A stretch of 56,770 bases of DNA from JAVBNW01 sp031551255. Its GTDB lineage: Bacteria; Bacillota; Clostridia; Christensenellales; UBA1750. Made by a program: the position numbers and the translations under genes. How positions within the stretch are numbered: position 1 is the stretch's first letter; every line of letters begins with the position of its first letter. Below, in pieces: positions 49,707 to 56,770 of the stretch. The notes beneath the pieces are model-generated. The model was not told the origin of the DNA, made no database searches, and worked only from the letters and a program-made list of their open reading frames with translations. The stretch spans positions 1-56,770 of the forward strand of contig JAVBNW010000013.1 in the NCBI GenBank assembly GCA_031551255.1, written 5' to 3'.

Positions 49707-51455
49707 CTACATCGCCTCCTTCTCGCCGATCGAGGCAAAATCCTTGTACTGATCCTGCACCATGCCGAAGTAGATGCCCTTTTGCGCGAGTAACTGCGCG
49801 TGGGTGCCGCGCTCTGCAATGCGACCGTCGTTCAGCACGAGGATGAGATCGGCATCCTTTACCGAGGAAATGCGGTGCGCGATCACGAACGTGGTGCGGT
49901 TTTGCATCTGCTCTTTCAGATCTTGCTGGATCAGATATTCGGTTTCCATATCCACGGCTGAGGTCGAGTCGTCGAGCACAAGGATGGTCGGATCGTACAA
50001 AAGCGCCCTGGCGATGGAAACTCTCTGCTTTTGCCCGCCGGAAAGCCCCATGCCGCGCTCGCCCACGATCGTGTCGTATCCTTGGGGCATCGCCTGAATA
50101 AATTCTTCCGCCTGCGCCGCGCGCGCGGCGGCCTCGATCTTATCCATCGGCGCATCCACCCTGCCGAAGGCGATGTTCGCGGCGATCGTTTCGGACAACA
50201 AAATCGTTTCCTGGTTCACATAGCCGATCCTGTCGCGCAGGCGCTTGATGGGCATATCCTTCACATCTACGCCGTCGATCGTCACCGCGCCCTGCTGGCA
50301 CTCATAAAACCTGGCGAGCAGGTTGACGATGGACGTCTTGCCCGCGCCGGTCGCGCCCATAACGGCGACGGTCTGCCCCGGCTTCGCCTCAAAGCTTATG
50401 TCCCTGAGCACCACGCCGTCGCCATAGGAGAACGTGACGTTTTCAAACTTCACATACCCGGTGAAGTTCTCGGGGAACGTCGTCTTTTTAGCATCGCGGA
50501 TGCTCGGACCAAGATCCATATAGTAAAACAGCTTGTCGGCCGAAGTGACCGCCTGTGCGAGCATGTTGATCAGGTTACCCAGCATGCGCATCGGTCCGGT
50601 GATCATCCAGGTAAAGTTCATAAACACCACGAGCGTGCCCAGGGTAATCTGCCCGGTGATCACCATCGTGCCGCCCGCGAGCAACAGCGCCGGGGTAGTA
50701 AAGTTGGAAAGGAGCTCGAGCACCGGCACAAAGTTTGTGCGGATGCGATTTGCGTTTAAATGCAGGTTCAAAAGGTGCTGGTTGTCGCCGCGGAACGCGT
50801 CCTTTTCATATTGCTCCTGCGCGTAGGCCTTCACGACCCGCACGCCGGAGATATTCTCCTGTGTGCGAGTGGAGAGCACCGCGTTTTGCTCGCGAATGGC
50901 GCGGAACGCGGGGCGTATTTTTTTGTTGAAGAAAAAGGCGATGACGGCTACCACCGGCGCAAACGCGAACATGACCAAGGCGAGACGCACATCCAGGAAG
51001 AACAGGATGATCAACGAGCCGAAGAACCAGATGGCGTTTTCGACGATCTGCACCACGCCGCCTGCCAGCAGGTTGCGCATGCCCTCGATATCGCCCGTCA
51101 TGCGGGACATGATTTCGCCGACATAGTTCTTATCGTAAAACTCGTAGGGCATGCCCTGCAAATGCTCGTACAGGCCCGTGCGCAGGTCGTAGGTAAAATC
51201 CTGCGAGAGCCTTTCGAACTCGAGGCCGCGCATGTAGTTGGAGCCCGCGCGCATCAGCGTGAGCGCAAGAATGATCGCACACAGCGGCAAAAGCTGCTCG
51301 TGAAGGCCCTGTTCGATGACCTCATCCACCACCCGGCCCGATAGCATCGGCATGATCAGCCGCGTGGCATTGGCTACCGCCAAACCGATGAGCCCTAAGA
51401 TAAAATGCCGCTTGTAAGGCTTGCACATGCGCGCGATGCGCAACAACACGTCCAA
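49707..51455 (-). CDS. ABC exporter, degenerate-site half (about 582 aa)
   Basis: Partner of the previous half-transporter. Six membrane helices (about 20-310) and an ATPase domain (about 340-580): Walker A MGATGAGKTSIV, signature LSGGQKQRV (canonical), Walker B ILVLDDSTSAVD with Asp where the catalytic Glu belongs, H-loop IAHRISSV. The start is uncertain: TTG 51455 is preceded, at six bases, by the perfect site GGGGAGGAG and gives the family-like start LDVLLRIARMCKPYKRHF; ATG 51497 and TTG 51524 are in frame but lack a site. It leads the exporter operon. Confidence 0.9.
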   Translation of the reverse strand: MDVLLRIARMCKPYKRHFILGLIGLAVANATRLIMPMLSGRVVDEVIEQGLHEQLLPLCAIILALTLMRAGSNYMRGLEFERLSQDFTYDLRTGLYEHLQGMPYEFYDKNYVGEIMSRMTGDIEGMRNLLAGGVVQIVENAIWFFGSLIILFFLDVRLALVMFAFAPVVAVIAFFFNKKIRPAFRAIREQNAVLSTRTQENISGVRVVKAYAQEQYEKDAFRGDNQHLLNLHLNANRIRTNFVPVLELLSNFTTPALLLAGGTMVITGQITLGTLVVFMNFTWMITGPMRMLGNLINMLAQAVTSADKLFYYMDLGPSIRDAKKTTFPENFTGYVKFENVTFSYGDGVVLRDISFEAKPGQTVAVMGATGAGKTSIVNLLARFYECQQGAVTIDGVDVKDMPIKRLRDRIGYVNQETILLSETIAANIAFGRVDAPMDKIEAAARAAQAEEFIQAMPQGYDTIVGERGMGLSGGQKQRVSIARALLYDPTILVLDDSTSAVDMETEYLIQQDLKEQMQNRTTFVIAHRISSVKDADLILVLNDGRIAERGTHAQLLAQKGIYFGMVQDQYKDFASIGEKEAM

Positions 51456-51850
51456 GAAGAACTCCTCCCCGCCCGTGGTTTCGCGTGCGCCCGGCATAGC
51501 CGGACGACGACGGTCGATCGCCAACGAACTTCAAACCCGACACAAGACGAGCGAACACGCTTTGCGACCCTATGAAAAGGACGCCGGCGGACCGTCCGGA
51601 TGCGCTGGCTTTGAAGGCCCTCGACCATAACCATATATACCCCGTCATGATAACGGATTATCGCCTTGCTGTCAAAACCCGTATGCCCGGCTGAGCGCGG
51701 CAAGAATGCGGTGCGGGCAGGCCTTGGGACGGATAACGCCGAATCCCTTCCAACTGCAAAGTATCCGCCCTCTACACTGCAAGGCGAGGTGGATGCAATA
51801 TGAAGCACATGCGCATCATCTTCACGACATACACTGAACACAAAAATATT

Positions 51851-51869
51851 TTTATCGTTTTTCGATAAA
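51851..51869. promoter_or_regulatory. Operator-like dyad upstream of the DUF2975/XRE genes
   Basis: TTTATCG-ttttt-CGATAAA, perfect 7-bp arms with a 5-base spacer, ending 6 bases before the -35 box. The position suits auto-regulation by the XRE protein encoded downstream. Confidence 0.5.
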
Positions 51870-51875
51870 TAATTG

Positions 51876-51904
51876 TTGTAAAACAGCAACCAATCGGATA
51901 TACT
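51876..51904 (+). promoter_or_regulatory. Promoter of the DUF2975 gene
   Basis: TTGTAA (51876-51881), 17-base spacer, TATACT (51899-51904). The start codon is 150 bases downstream, so the leader is long. Confidence 0.6.
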
Positions 51905-52053
51905 AATCCTAGCCCAGCCGATAAGGCGCCGCCTGCGTATTCGAAAAATGCGCGAGACCAAAGGTGAATTTCGAAGATTATCAACTCAAGCCGCAGGCAA
52001 CGGGCCTCACGAGGTCCGGCGTGCCCGGCGGCTGCCGGCGGAGGTGTTTCCCT

Positions 52054-52482
52054 ATGACCAAAGGGCGAGTCGAGCTCACCATTTTGACGCCCCTTTGCTA
52101 CGTGAGTATGGCGGTGGCAATCGTATGCGCAGCCTTTGCGCCGTATCTCCTTACGCGCTTCGGCTACCAAAGCGCGTATGCCGCGCCGCTGTGGCTCATC
52201 GCGCTGGCGTTCGCGTTCGCGGTATGGCAATTGCGCGGCATTTTAAAGCTCGTCGCGTCTGGCGACCCATTTTCCCGCCGCAACGAAAAATACCTAAGGC
52301 GCATCTCGTGGTGCTGCTTCGCGGTGGCGGTGGCGGCGCTGGCCATGCTTCCAATCTATTTTTCGCTAATCAAAGTATTGATGGCCCTGTTCGCCATAGC
52401 CGGCGGCCTGGTGATGCGGGTGCTCGCCCGGGTATTTCTTCTGGCCGCGCAGCAAAAAGAGGAAATGGATTTGATCATTTGA
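52054..52482 (+). CDS. DUF2975 family membrane protein (142 aa)
   Basis: Four membrane helices (LTILTPLCYVSMAVAIVCAA, LWLIALAFAFAVWQLRGILK, and two in the second half), with the family's charged loop GDPFSRRNEKYLRRISWCCF between helices two and three, and LLAAQQKEEMDLII at the end. DUF2975 genes are typically followed by a YozG-like XRE regulator; here that gene is next but for an inserted MITE-like element. The start at 52054 follows GGAGGT by eight bases. Function unknown; often linked to cell-envelope or stress circuits. Confidence 0.85.
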   Translation: MTKGRVELTILTPLCYVSMAVAIVCAAFAPYLLTRFGYQSAYAAPLWLIALAFAFAVWQLRGILKLVASGDPFSRRNEKYLRRISWCCFAVAVAALAMLPIYFSLIKVLMALFAIAGGLVMRVLARVFLLAAQQKEEMDLII

Positions 52483-52510
52483 CGCCGCCACGCGCTCGCA
52501 GTGCGACCTA

Positions 52511-52767
52511 GGGGCCTGTTGACATAATCCGAAATGCCGGTTTTCGAGTCGATTTTTGCGCCTGATGAGGCGCAGAAAGGAGGCGACCCTTCGGGATACG
52601 CCTTCGGCGTGAAATGCCGGCTGCTATGGCAGGGCTGCGAACAGCTTTGGCGGCTTTAAGCGGCATTACCGCAGGCGACGCTTCCAGCCGAAGGCAATCG
52701 ACGGCAACAAAATCAGGCACGAAAAGCGACCAAAATACGGTGTTGAGTGTTTGTATCAACAGGCCCC
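52511..52767. mobile_element. MITE-like element (257 bp)
   Basis: Ends are perfect inverted repeats GGGGCCTGTTGA (52511-52522) and TCAACAGGCCCC (52756-52767), and the imperfect similarity of the ends extends to about 57 bases with one gap (ending at GCCTGAT on both sides). No reading frame. A TA precedes the left end. The inside contains the 36-nt hairpin module of the 1-137 repeat (52583-52618). The left end (GACATAATCCGAAAT-CCGG) recurs at 54832-54851. The GGGCCTGTTGA-type end and TA flank suggest mobilisation by an IS5/IS427- or IS630-type transposase (inference). Its right edge is 3 bases from the XRE gene's ribosome binding site. Confidence 0.8.
52583..52618 (+). repeat. 36-nt hairpin module, second copy
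   Basis: Identical to positions 21-56 over 36 bases, including both small hairpins, but here nested inside the MITE-like element. This shows that the module moves on its own or was picked up by the element. Confidence 0.75.
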
Positions 52768-52781
52768 AAGGAGGTGAGCTC

Positions 52782-53012
52782 TTGGCCATTCGGCTGGATT
52801 TGGATGTGATGATGGCGCGCCGCAAGGTAGGCCTGATGGAGCTCGCCGCCAGGGTGGGCATCACGCCCGCGAATATGTCGGTGCTGAAAAACAACAAGGG
52901 CAAGGCAATCCGCTTTTCCACGCTCAGCGCGCTGTGCGAAGCGCTGGGCTGCCAGCCCGGCGATCTTATGGTATACGTTCCCGGCGAGGATGAAGACGAC
53001 CCCGATCCATAA
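52782..53012 (+). CDS. XRE-family regulator, YozG-like (76 aa)
   Basis: Small Cro/CI-type HTH protein. AIRLDLDVMMARRKVGLMEL, then AARVGITPANMSVLKNNKGK (the HTH) and FSTLSALCEALGCQPGDLM-V match the YozG-like family that partners DUF2975. Acidic tail. The start is TTG 52782 with GGAGG seven bases upstream; the ribosome binding site lies just outside the right end of the MITE-like element, so translation should be intact although the insertion separates it from the DUF2975 gene. Confidence 0.88.
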   Translation: MAIRLDLDVMMARRKVGLMELAARVGITPANMSVLKNNKGKAIRFSTLSALCEALGCQPGDLMVYVPGEDEDDPDP

Positions 53013-53050
53013 CGCATTTACATACAATACATCATAATGGAGGTATTTCG

Positions 53051-54628
53051 ATGGAGCACAATCAGCTGCCCCAGGCTTCGCCTTACCCAAACCCGGCGTT
53101 TGCCGCGCCTTCGCCCCGCCCGGAGCCCACCCCCGCGCCGCCGGGCGTAGCCCTCTGGGCGGCTCTTCTGGCGCTGTGGTGCTCGGCGCTGGCCTACCCC
53201 ACGCTGTTTTCCAGGACGTTCATCGACTACATTCCGAACGAGATTTCCGTATACGTCGACGCGCCGATGGGCGTAAACATCCCTTTGGCGGTGCTCGCCG
53301 TATACGCGGCGTTCTTCCTTGCGATGCGTGGCCAACGCAAAATATGTATAAGAAAGGGCTGGCCGCTGTTTCCCGTGGTGGGGCTCATCGCCCTTTCCTT
53401 TGCACTATACAGCGTTACGGAGCTGATGGCGGTCAACTTTCTCGCGCTGGCAACGCTCGTGCCCTTGCATTTATCCCTGCTCTCGGGCGGCAACTGGCCC
53501 AAGCTTACCGGGGCGGCGTTTTATGCGCAGGCCGCATACGATATTTTTGCACGCCCTTTCGCGTTTTTGTCCGATAGCTGCCGGACCGCGCTGGGCGGAT
53601 CGAAAAAAGGCGCGTTGCGCACGGCAATGCTCGCGTTGGCCGGGCTCGCCATCGCGCTGCCGGTGCTTGCGGTGGTGACGGTTCTGCTCGCCGCTGCGGA
53701 TGAGCGCTTCGAGTCGCTAATTGAAAACCTCTTCCGGCATATCGACGTGCCGCAGATCATCGGCATCATCATCCTCGCGGGAATGGGGATGTTCCTCGCG
53801 CTGAGCTGCCTGTATTCCCTACCGCTGGGCAAAAAAGTCGAGCGCGTCCAGGCGGAAGCAAAGCCCGGCAAGGGCATCCACCCGGTGCCTGTGTACGCGG
53901 CGTTGGCGGCACTCAACCTCATCCTCGTGCTGTTCGCGGGCATTCAGATACAGCGGTTGTTCGGAGAACTGCTGCTTACCGGCGCGCAGCACGCGCAGTA
54001 CGCGCACGAGAGCTTTTTCCCCATGACCGCCGCCGCGCTTATTTGCTACGGCGCGCAGGCGCTGTGCCTGAACTTTACGCGCAGGGAGGGCAAGGCGCTG
54101 CCGCTGCGCGTTCTGGTAACGACGACGGCGGCCAGCCTGCTGGTGATGATGGTTTCTGCGTTTCGCGCCATCCTTTTATATCAGCAAGCCTTTGGCCTGA
54201 CCCGCCTGCGCGTGTACGTCACTTTTTGCATTGCGGCGCTATTTCTGCTGTTGGTTTTCACGCTGCTGAAAATCTGGCGACGCATTCCGTACCGTGCGAT
54301 GGCCTTCGCGGTGCTCATCGCGGCGCTGGTCGGCGTCAATTATATGAACCTTGACCGGACGATCGCCGCGTACAACGTGCGCCTTGCGCAGAGCGGGGGG
54401 CAGGAGCTGGATGCCTACTACCTCGCCTCCCTGTCGCCGGACGCCCTGGTCGTTTGCATAGGCGAAGTGGAGGGGAGTGTACGCGACGGCCACAGGCCAA
54501 GGGGCAAGCTATACGCCGCCAAGGTGCAAAACGAAGACATCCGCGTGTGGAACCTCGGCCGCGCCCGCGCCGCCGCGGCGTTCGACGCCAGGTATGGGGA
54601 GGCGGCGCGCGCCGAGGTGCAAAGGTAG
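53051..54628 (+). CDS. DUF4173-type polytopic membrane protein (525 aa)
   Basis: After a Pro-rich N-terminus (about 1-32) come about ten to twelve hydrophobic segments. The middle and end show the family blocks: FAGIQIQRLFGELLLTG, QYAHESFFPMTAAALICYGA, FRAILLYQQAFGLTRLRVYV, and a last soluble part NLDRTIAAYNVRLAQSG... ELDAYYLASLSPDALVVCIG. No catalytic motif; function unknown. GGAGGT precedes the ATG by about seven bases. It follows the XRE gene by 38 bases and may be under its control, forming an envelope-related trio with the DUF2975 gene. Confidence 0.85.
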   Translation: MEHNQLPQASPYPNPAFAAPSPRPEPTPAPPGVALWAALLALWCSALAYPTLFSRTFIDYIPNEISVYVDAPMGVNIPLAVLAVYAAFFLAMRGQRKICIRKGWPLFPVVGLIALSFALYSVTELMAVNFLALATLVPLHLSLLSGGNWPKLTGAAFYAQAAYDIFARPFAFLSDSCRTALGGSKKGALRTAMLALAGLAIALPVLAVVTVLLAAADERFESLIENLFRHIDVPQIIGIIILAGMGMFLALSCLYSLPLGKKVERVQAEAKPGKGIHPVPVYAALAALNLILVLFAGIQIQRLFGELLLTGAQHAQYAHESFFPMTAAALICYGAQALCLNFTRREGKALPLRVLVTTTAASLLVMMVSAFRAILLYQQAFGLTRLRVYVTFCIAALFLLLVFTLLKIWRRIPYRAMAFAVLIAALVGVNYMNLDRTIAAYNVRLAQSGGQELDAYYLASLSPDALVVCIGEVEGSVRDGHRPRGKLYAAKVQNEDIRVWNLGRARAAAAFDARYGEAARAEVQR

Positions 54629-55079
54629 CAAAAGGAGGCGCGAAAAACGCGAGCAAGGGGGATTGCATCCCCTTAGGCCGATGACAAAGTCGACAAAGAT
54701 AAAAAAAAGGAAGAAAGCGGAAAAAGTCCTGCATTATGCGGTTCTTCTTGGTGTGCGGGGCCGAAGCCCCGCCTGGAAAGAGCCGGAGTGCGACCTGCGC
54801 GTTTGCAGGCTCATTCCAGTTAGGACCTGCTGACATAATCCGAAATACCGGATTATGTCAACAGGCCCTAGTATGCAAGTCCGGCCGGGAATGGCGGAGC
54901 CGTTCCAAGGACTTGCATTTCGCGATGACAAACCTGAGTTTGTCATCGCGCCGAAGGGAATTGCATCCCCTTGGTCCCTCGCAATGCCTGCGGGCATTGC
55001 CGGTGATTTGGATAAAACTGTCCGCCCGCGATCGTGGCCGAACCTCCGGTGAATAGCTTGAGGTATGCGATCCACGGTT
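54629..55079. repeat. Hairpin array downstream of the DUF4173 gene
   Basis: No gene in 450 bases. Hairpins: AAGGGGGAT / ATCCCCTT (about 54655-54676), GGGGC-cgaa-GCCCC, a 49-bp mini-element (see next), TGCAAGTCC / GGACTTGCA (about 54875-54918), CGCGATGACAAAC-ctga-GTTTGTCATCGCG (54922-54951, perfect 13 bp), AAGGG / CCCTT with attgcat loop, and GCAATGCC-tgc-GGGCATTGC. The CTGA loop is close to the CTCA loop of the two-hairpin repeats. Confidence 0.55.
54821..54870. mobile_element. Mini-element: two MITE ends back to back (50 bp)
   Basis: TAGGACCTGCTGACATAATCC and its near mirror image ending CAACAGGCCCTA close on a 6-base loop; the inner 11-bp stem (54832-54842 with 54849-54859) is perfect. Both halves match the left end of the MITE-like element at 52.5 kb. 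It looks like an internally deleted copy with TA at both borders. Confidence 0.65.
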
Positions 55080-55883
55080 TTATACGCCGCTCGCAAACAC
55101 TTTTATCAGCGCGTCCTGCGCAAGCTCGATGCCGAAACAGTCCCTAAGCGCGGCGTCCAACTCGCACGGCGACGCCAACGTGGCGGCCCGCACTTCCTTT
55201 CCCGCAAACCGCTTAAGCTCCAGGCCGTCGAGCGTTACGCGGCCCTTAGGCGTGCGGATCGCCACGATCGCCTTTTTGTTAAACGGCGATTCGGGGGCAT
55301 ACTCGCAAAAGTAGCTGATCGCGGTAAAATCGACGGGCAGTTGAGGCTCCTCGGTAAAGGAATATAGGTCGCGCCAGGCCCCGCGGTAAAAATCCTGGAG
55401 CACCCAGCCGAGAAGGCCATCCCGTCGGAATCGGTAGGTTCCGGCGGACTGGGCCTGCATCTCGCCCTGGATAAGCCTAAGCGAGCGCGTAGGCACGGCA
55501 ACGCCTACGCCCACATCGGCCACATAATCGCCATCGTCCGCCGTGCGCACCCTGAGCACGTGATGGCGGCGCTTAGGGATGTTCGCTTCGCCCATCACGA
55601 ACCTGCCGAAGTAGTCGGTCACCGAATACCCCAGCGAGCTAAGCAACCACCCAAATAGCGCGTTGAGTTCAAAGCAGTAGCCGCCCCGCTTTAGCAGCAC
55701 GATCTTTTCATACAGCGCGCTTTGCGCAAGGGAAAGCCGCGCGCCCGCCAGGATATCCAGGTTCTCGTACGGCACGGCGCAAAAGTGCCGCTCTTGAAGC
55801 TCCATGAGCGCCTTCGCCGTCGGCTCCGCGGGAAAATCCGCGCCGATGCGCCGAAGGTAGCGCTCCGTTTGCTCGCGCGTCAT
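55080..55883 (-). CDS. Arylamine N-acetyltransferase family protein (267 aa)
   Basis: NAT-fold acetyltransferase with the Cys-His-Asp triad: C70 in KRGGYCFELN, His107 or 108 in KRRHHVLRV, D123 in YVADVGVG. The N-terminal helical part (ERYLRRIGADFPAEPTAKAL, HFCAVPYENLDILAG) is typical. Known members transfer acetyl from acetyl-CoA to aromatic amines or hydrazines; some build amide bonds in antibiotics. The start at 55883 lies five bases after the stop of the SGNH gene with only a weak ribosome site, so it probably relies on coupling to that gene. Confidence 0.93.
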   Translation of the reverse strand: MTREQTERYLRRIGADFPAEPTAKALMELQERHFCAVPYENLDILAGARLSLAQSALYEKIVLLKRGGYCFELNALFGWLLSSLGYSVTDYFGRFVMGEANIPKRRHHVLRVRTADDGDYVADVGVGVAVPTRSLRLIQGEMQAQSAGTYRFRRDGLLGWVLQDFYRGAWRDLYSFTEEPQLPVDFTAISYFCEYAPESPFNKKAIVAIRTPKGRVTLDGLELKRFAGKEVRAATLASPCELDAALRDCFGIELAQDALIKVFASGV

Positions 55884-55888
55884 GATGG

Positions 55889-56530
55889 CTACGCGCCGAT
55901 CGCCGCGAGAAACTCGTTGGCGATGATCATGTGCCCGGATGTCTCGGGATGGATGCGGTCCCACGCGAGATAGTAGGGATGTACGTGCATAAGCGCGCGG
56001 TCGAACGCCGCCTGAAGATCCACCAGCACAACGGATCGCCTTTGCGCAACCTCCTTGACGACTTCGCCGAATTCATCCATTTTTGCGCGCATGGGATCGG
56101 CCTTGTTCGGCTCGATCATATACGGGGTCATGAGCACCAAACCCTTCACGCGCGGAAGCGTTTGCGCGACGAGGCCGTCGAGAATCGCGGCGAAATCCTC
56201 AAGGGCGACGTGCTCTTCGGGCTGGTTGGGGCAATCGAAGGTGCGCCATACGTCGTTGATGCCGATGAGCACCGATACCCAGCTAGGTGCAAGATCCAAC
56301 ACGTCGCTTTGCCACCTGGCCTTGAGGTGGCGCGCCTGGTTGCCGCCTATGCCGGTGTTGATTACGTGTATGCCCGCCTCGGGATGCTCTGCCGTTAGGC
56401 GCGCGCCCACGAGCCTTACGTAGCCCTCGCCCAAGGCTCCGCCGCGGCCCTGCCCGATGGGGCGGGCCCTCCCGCAATCGGTAATCGAATCGCCAATCAT
56501 CACGAGCCTCGCATGGTTTTTAAGCAACAT
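55889..56530 (-). CDS. SGNH/GDSL-family hydrolase (213 aa)
   Basis: Esterase/lipase or deacetylase fold with all four blocks: S15 in VMIGDSITDCG, the GIGGN turn (about 60-64), Asn in IGINDVW (about 90-95), and D191/H194 in WDRIHPETSGH. No signal peptide, so a cytosolic esterase or acetyl-esterase is likely. The start at 56530 follows GGAGG by seven to eight bases. It leads a two-gene operon with the NAT-family gene; an esterase and an acetyltransferase together hint at acetyl turnover on the same compound (inference). Confidence 0.92.
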   Translation of the reverse strand: MLLKNHARLVMIGDSITDCGRARPIGQGRGGALGEGYVRLVGARLTAEHPEAGIHVINTGIGGNQARHLKARWQSDVLDLAPSWVSVLIGINDVWRTFDCPNQPEEHVALEDFAAILDGLVAQTLPRVKGLVLMTPYMIEPNKADPMRAKMDEFGEVVKEVAQRRSVVLVDLQAAFDRALMHVHPYYLAWDRIHPETSGHMIIANEFLAAIGA

Positions 56531-56770
56531 GTCGCTTCCTCCGCATCTGTAATGATCTCCATGCCGATGATACCACGTCTTGGCATGCGCCGGAAGATGC
56601 CGGCAATAGACATCATGCGAACCTTCAAAGTAACGGCGGAGACGGCGAAAGCGACGCGATGCGGCGTCGGCGCCTCCTGATAGACTCCTTCTAGCATGCA
56701 TCGGCGGCGCTTCCTTATCGCGGGCTGCACAGCGCGCGCGCGTTCCCCGTTCCTCTTACTCCCACAAGAC
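56531..56770. other. Right edge of the window; no gene seen
   Basis: 240 bases upstream of the SGNH gene. No frame with a ribosome binding site and no clear repeat. It presumably holds the promoter of the SGNH-NAT operon. Confidence 0.3.

Larger units (their letters stand above)
51525..52053. other. Intergenic region between the ABC exporter and the DUF2975/XRE pair
   Basis: About 530 bases without a gene. A degenerate inverted repeat of the GGCGGAT family (GGGACGGATA at 51726-51735, TATCCGCCC at 51762-51770) lies mid-way. Further right are the operator-like dyad and promoter listed separately. Confidence 0.45.

Overview
The window looks like a chromosomal segment of a GC-rich, anaerobic-type Bacillota (Clostridia). 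Evidence: strong AGGAGG-type ribosome binding sites with frequent GTG/TTG starts, lipobox lipoproteins, a class-D-like sortase, RemB next to gyrB, a spermidine-type potABCD operon, and a glmS ribozyme 5' of glmS (a Gram-positive hallmark). No rRNA, tRNA, CRISPR array or intact transposase was recognised. Species cannot be named from the sequence alone.

Layout. 0-3.7 kb: a repeat unit, RidA-like and MerR/GyrI-like genes, a broken ADP-ribosylglycohydrolase and an ATP-grasp gene. 3.8-5.9 kb: glmS with its self-cleaving ribozyme leader. 6.2-10.7 kb: small helical protein, polysaccharide deacetylase with an altered catalytic Asp, nitroreductase, sortase, guaB. 10.9-16.4 kb: small membrane protein, palindromic repeats, transketolase, phosphohexomutase, second nitroreductase, DUF2461 protein. 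16.4-24.9 kb: a visibly AT-richer island, flanked by gene debris, holding a membrane-bound LuxR regulator, a second small LuxR-type HTH protein, three lipoproteins and four small Cys-rich/zinc-ribbon proteins, all co-directional. 24.9-30.7 kb: histidine phosphatase with a small broken downstream gene, a stand-alone EF-Tu domain-III-like protein, a lipoprotein, an ABC-2 exporter operon, GNAT and GyrI-like genes. 30.8-34.7 kb: potABCD. 34.9-39.6 kb: tandem nitrilase, hisC, nucleoside hydrolase, divergent methyltransferase. 40.1-46.9 kb: remB-gyrB-(two overlapping Nudix genes)-gyrA. 47.3-51.5 kb: lipoprotein and a heterodimeric ABC exporter. 52.0-54.6 kb: DUF2975/XRE pair split by a MITE-like element, then a DUF4173-type membrane protein. 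55.1-56.5 kb: arylamine N-acetyltransferase and SGNH hydrolase.

Themes. Core metabolism (amino sugar, purine, pentose phosphate, polyamine, DNA topology) is interleaved with accessory genes. The most unusual layer is non-coding: several intergenic gaps are packed with palindromes that fall into families. One family (about 100 bp, three good copies) has two hairpins whose stems differ between copies by compensating changes while the loops stay fixed; one copy forms the 3' end of a lipoprotein gene. A second modular family links positions 1-137, 8011-8110 and the inside of a 257-bp element with terminal inverted repeats at 52.5 kb. The best candidate for an undescribed protein system is the LuxR/lipoprotein/zinc-ribbon island.
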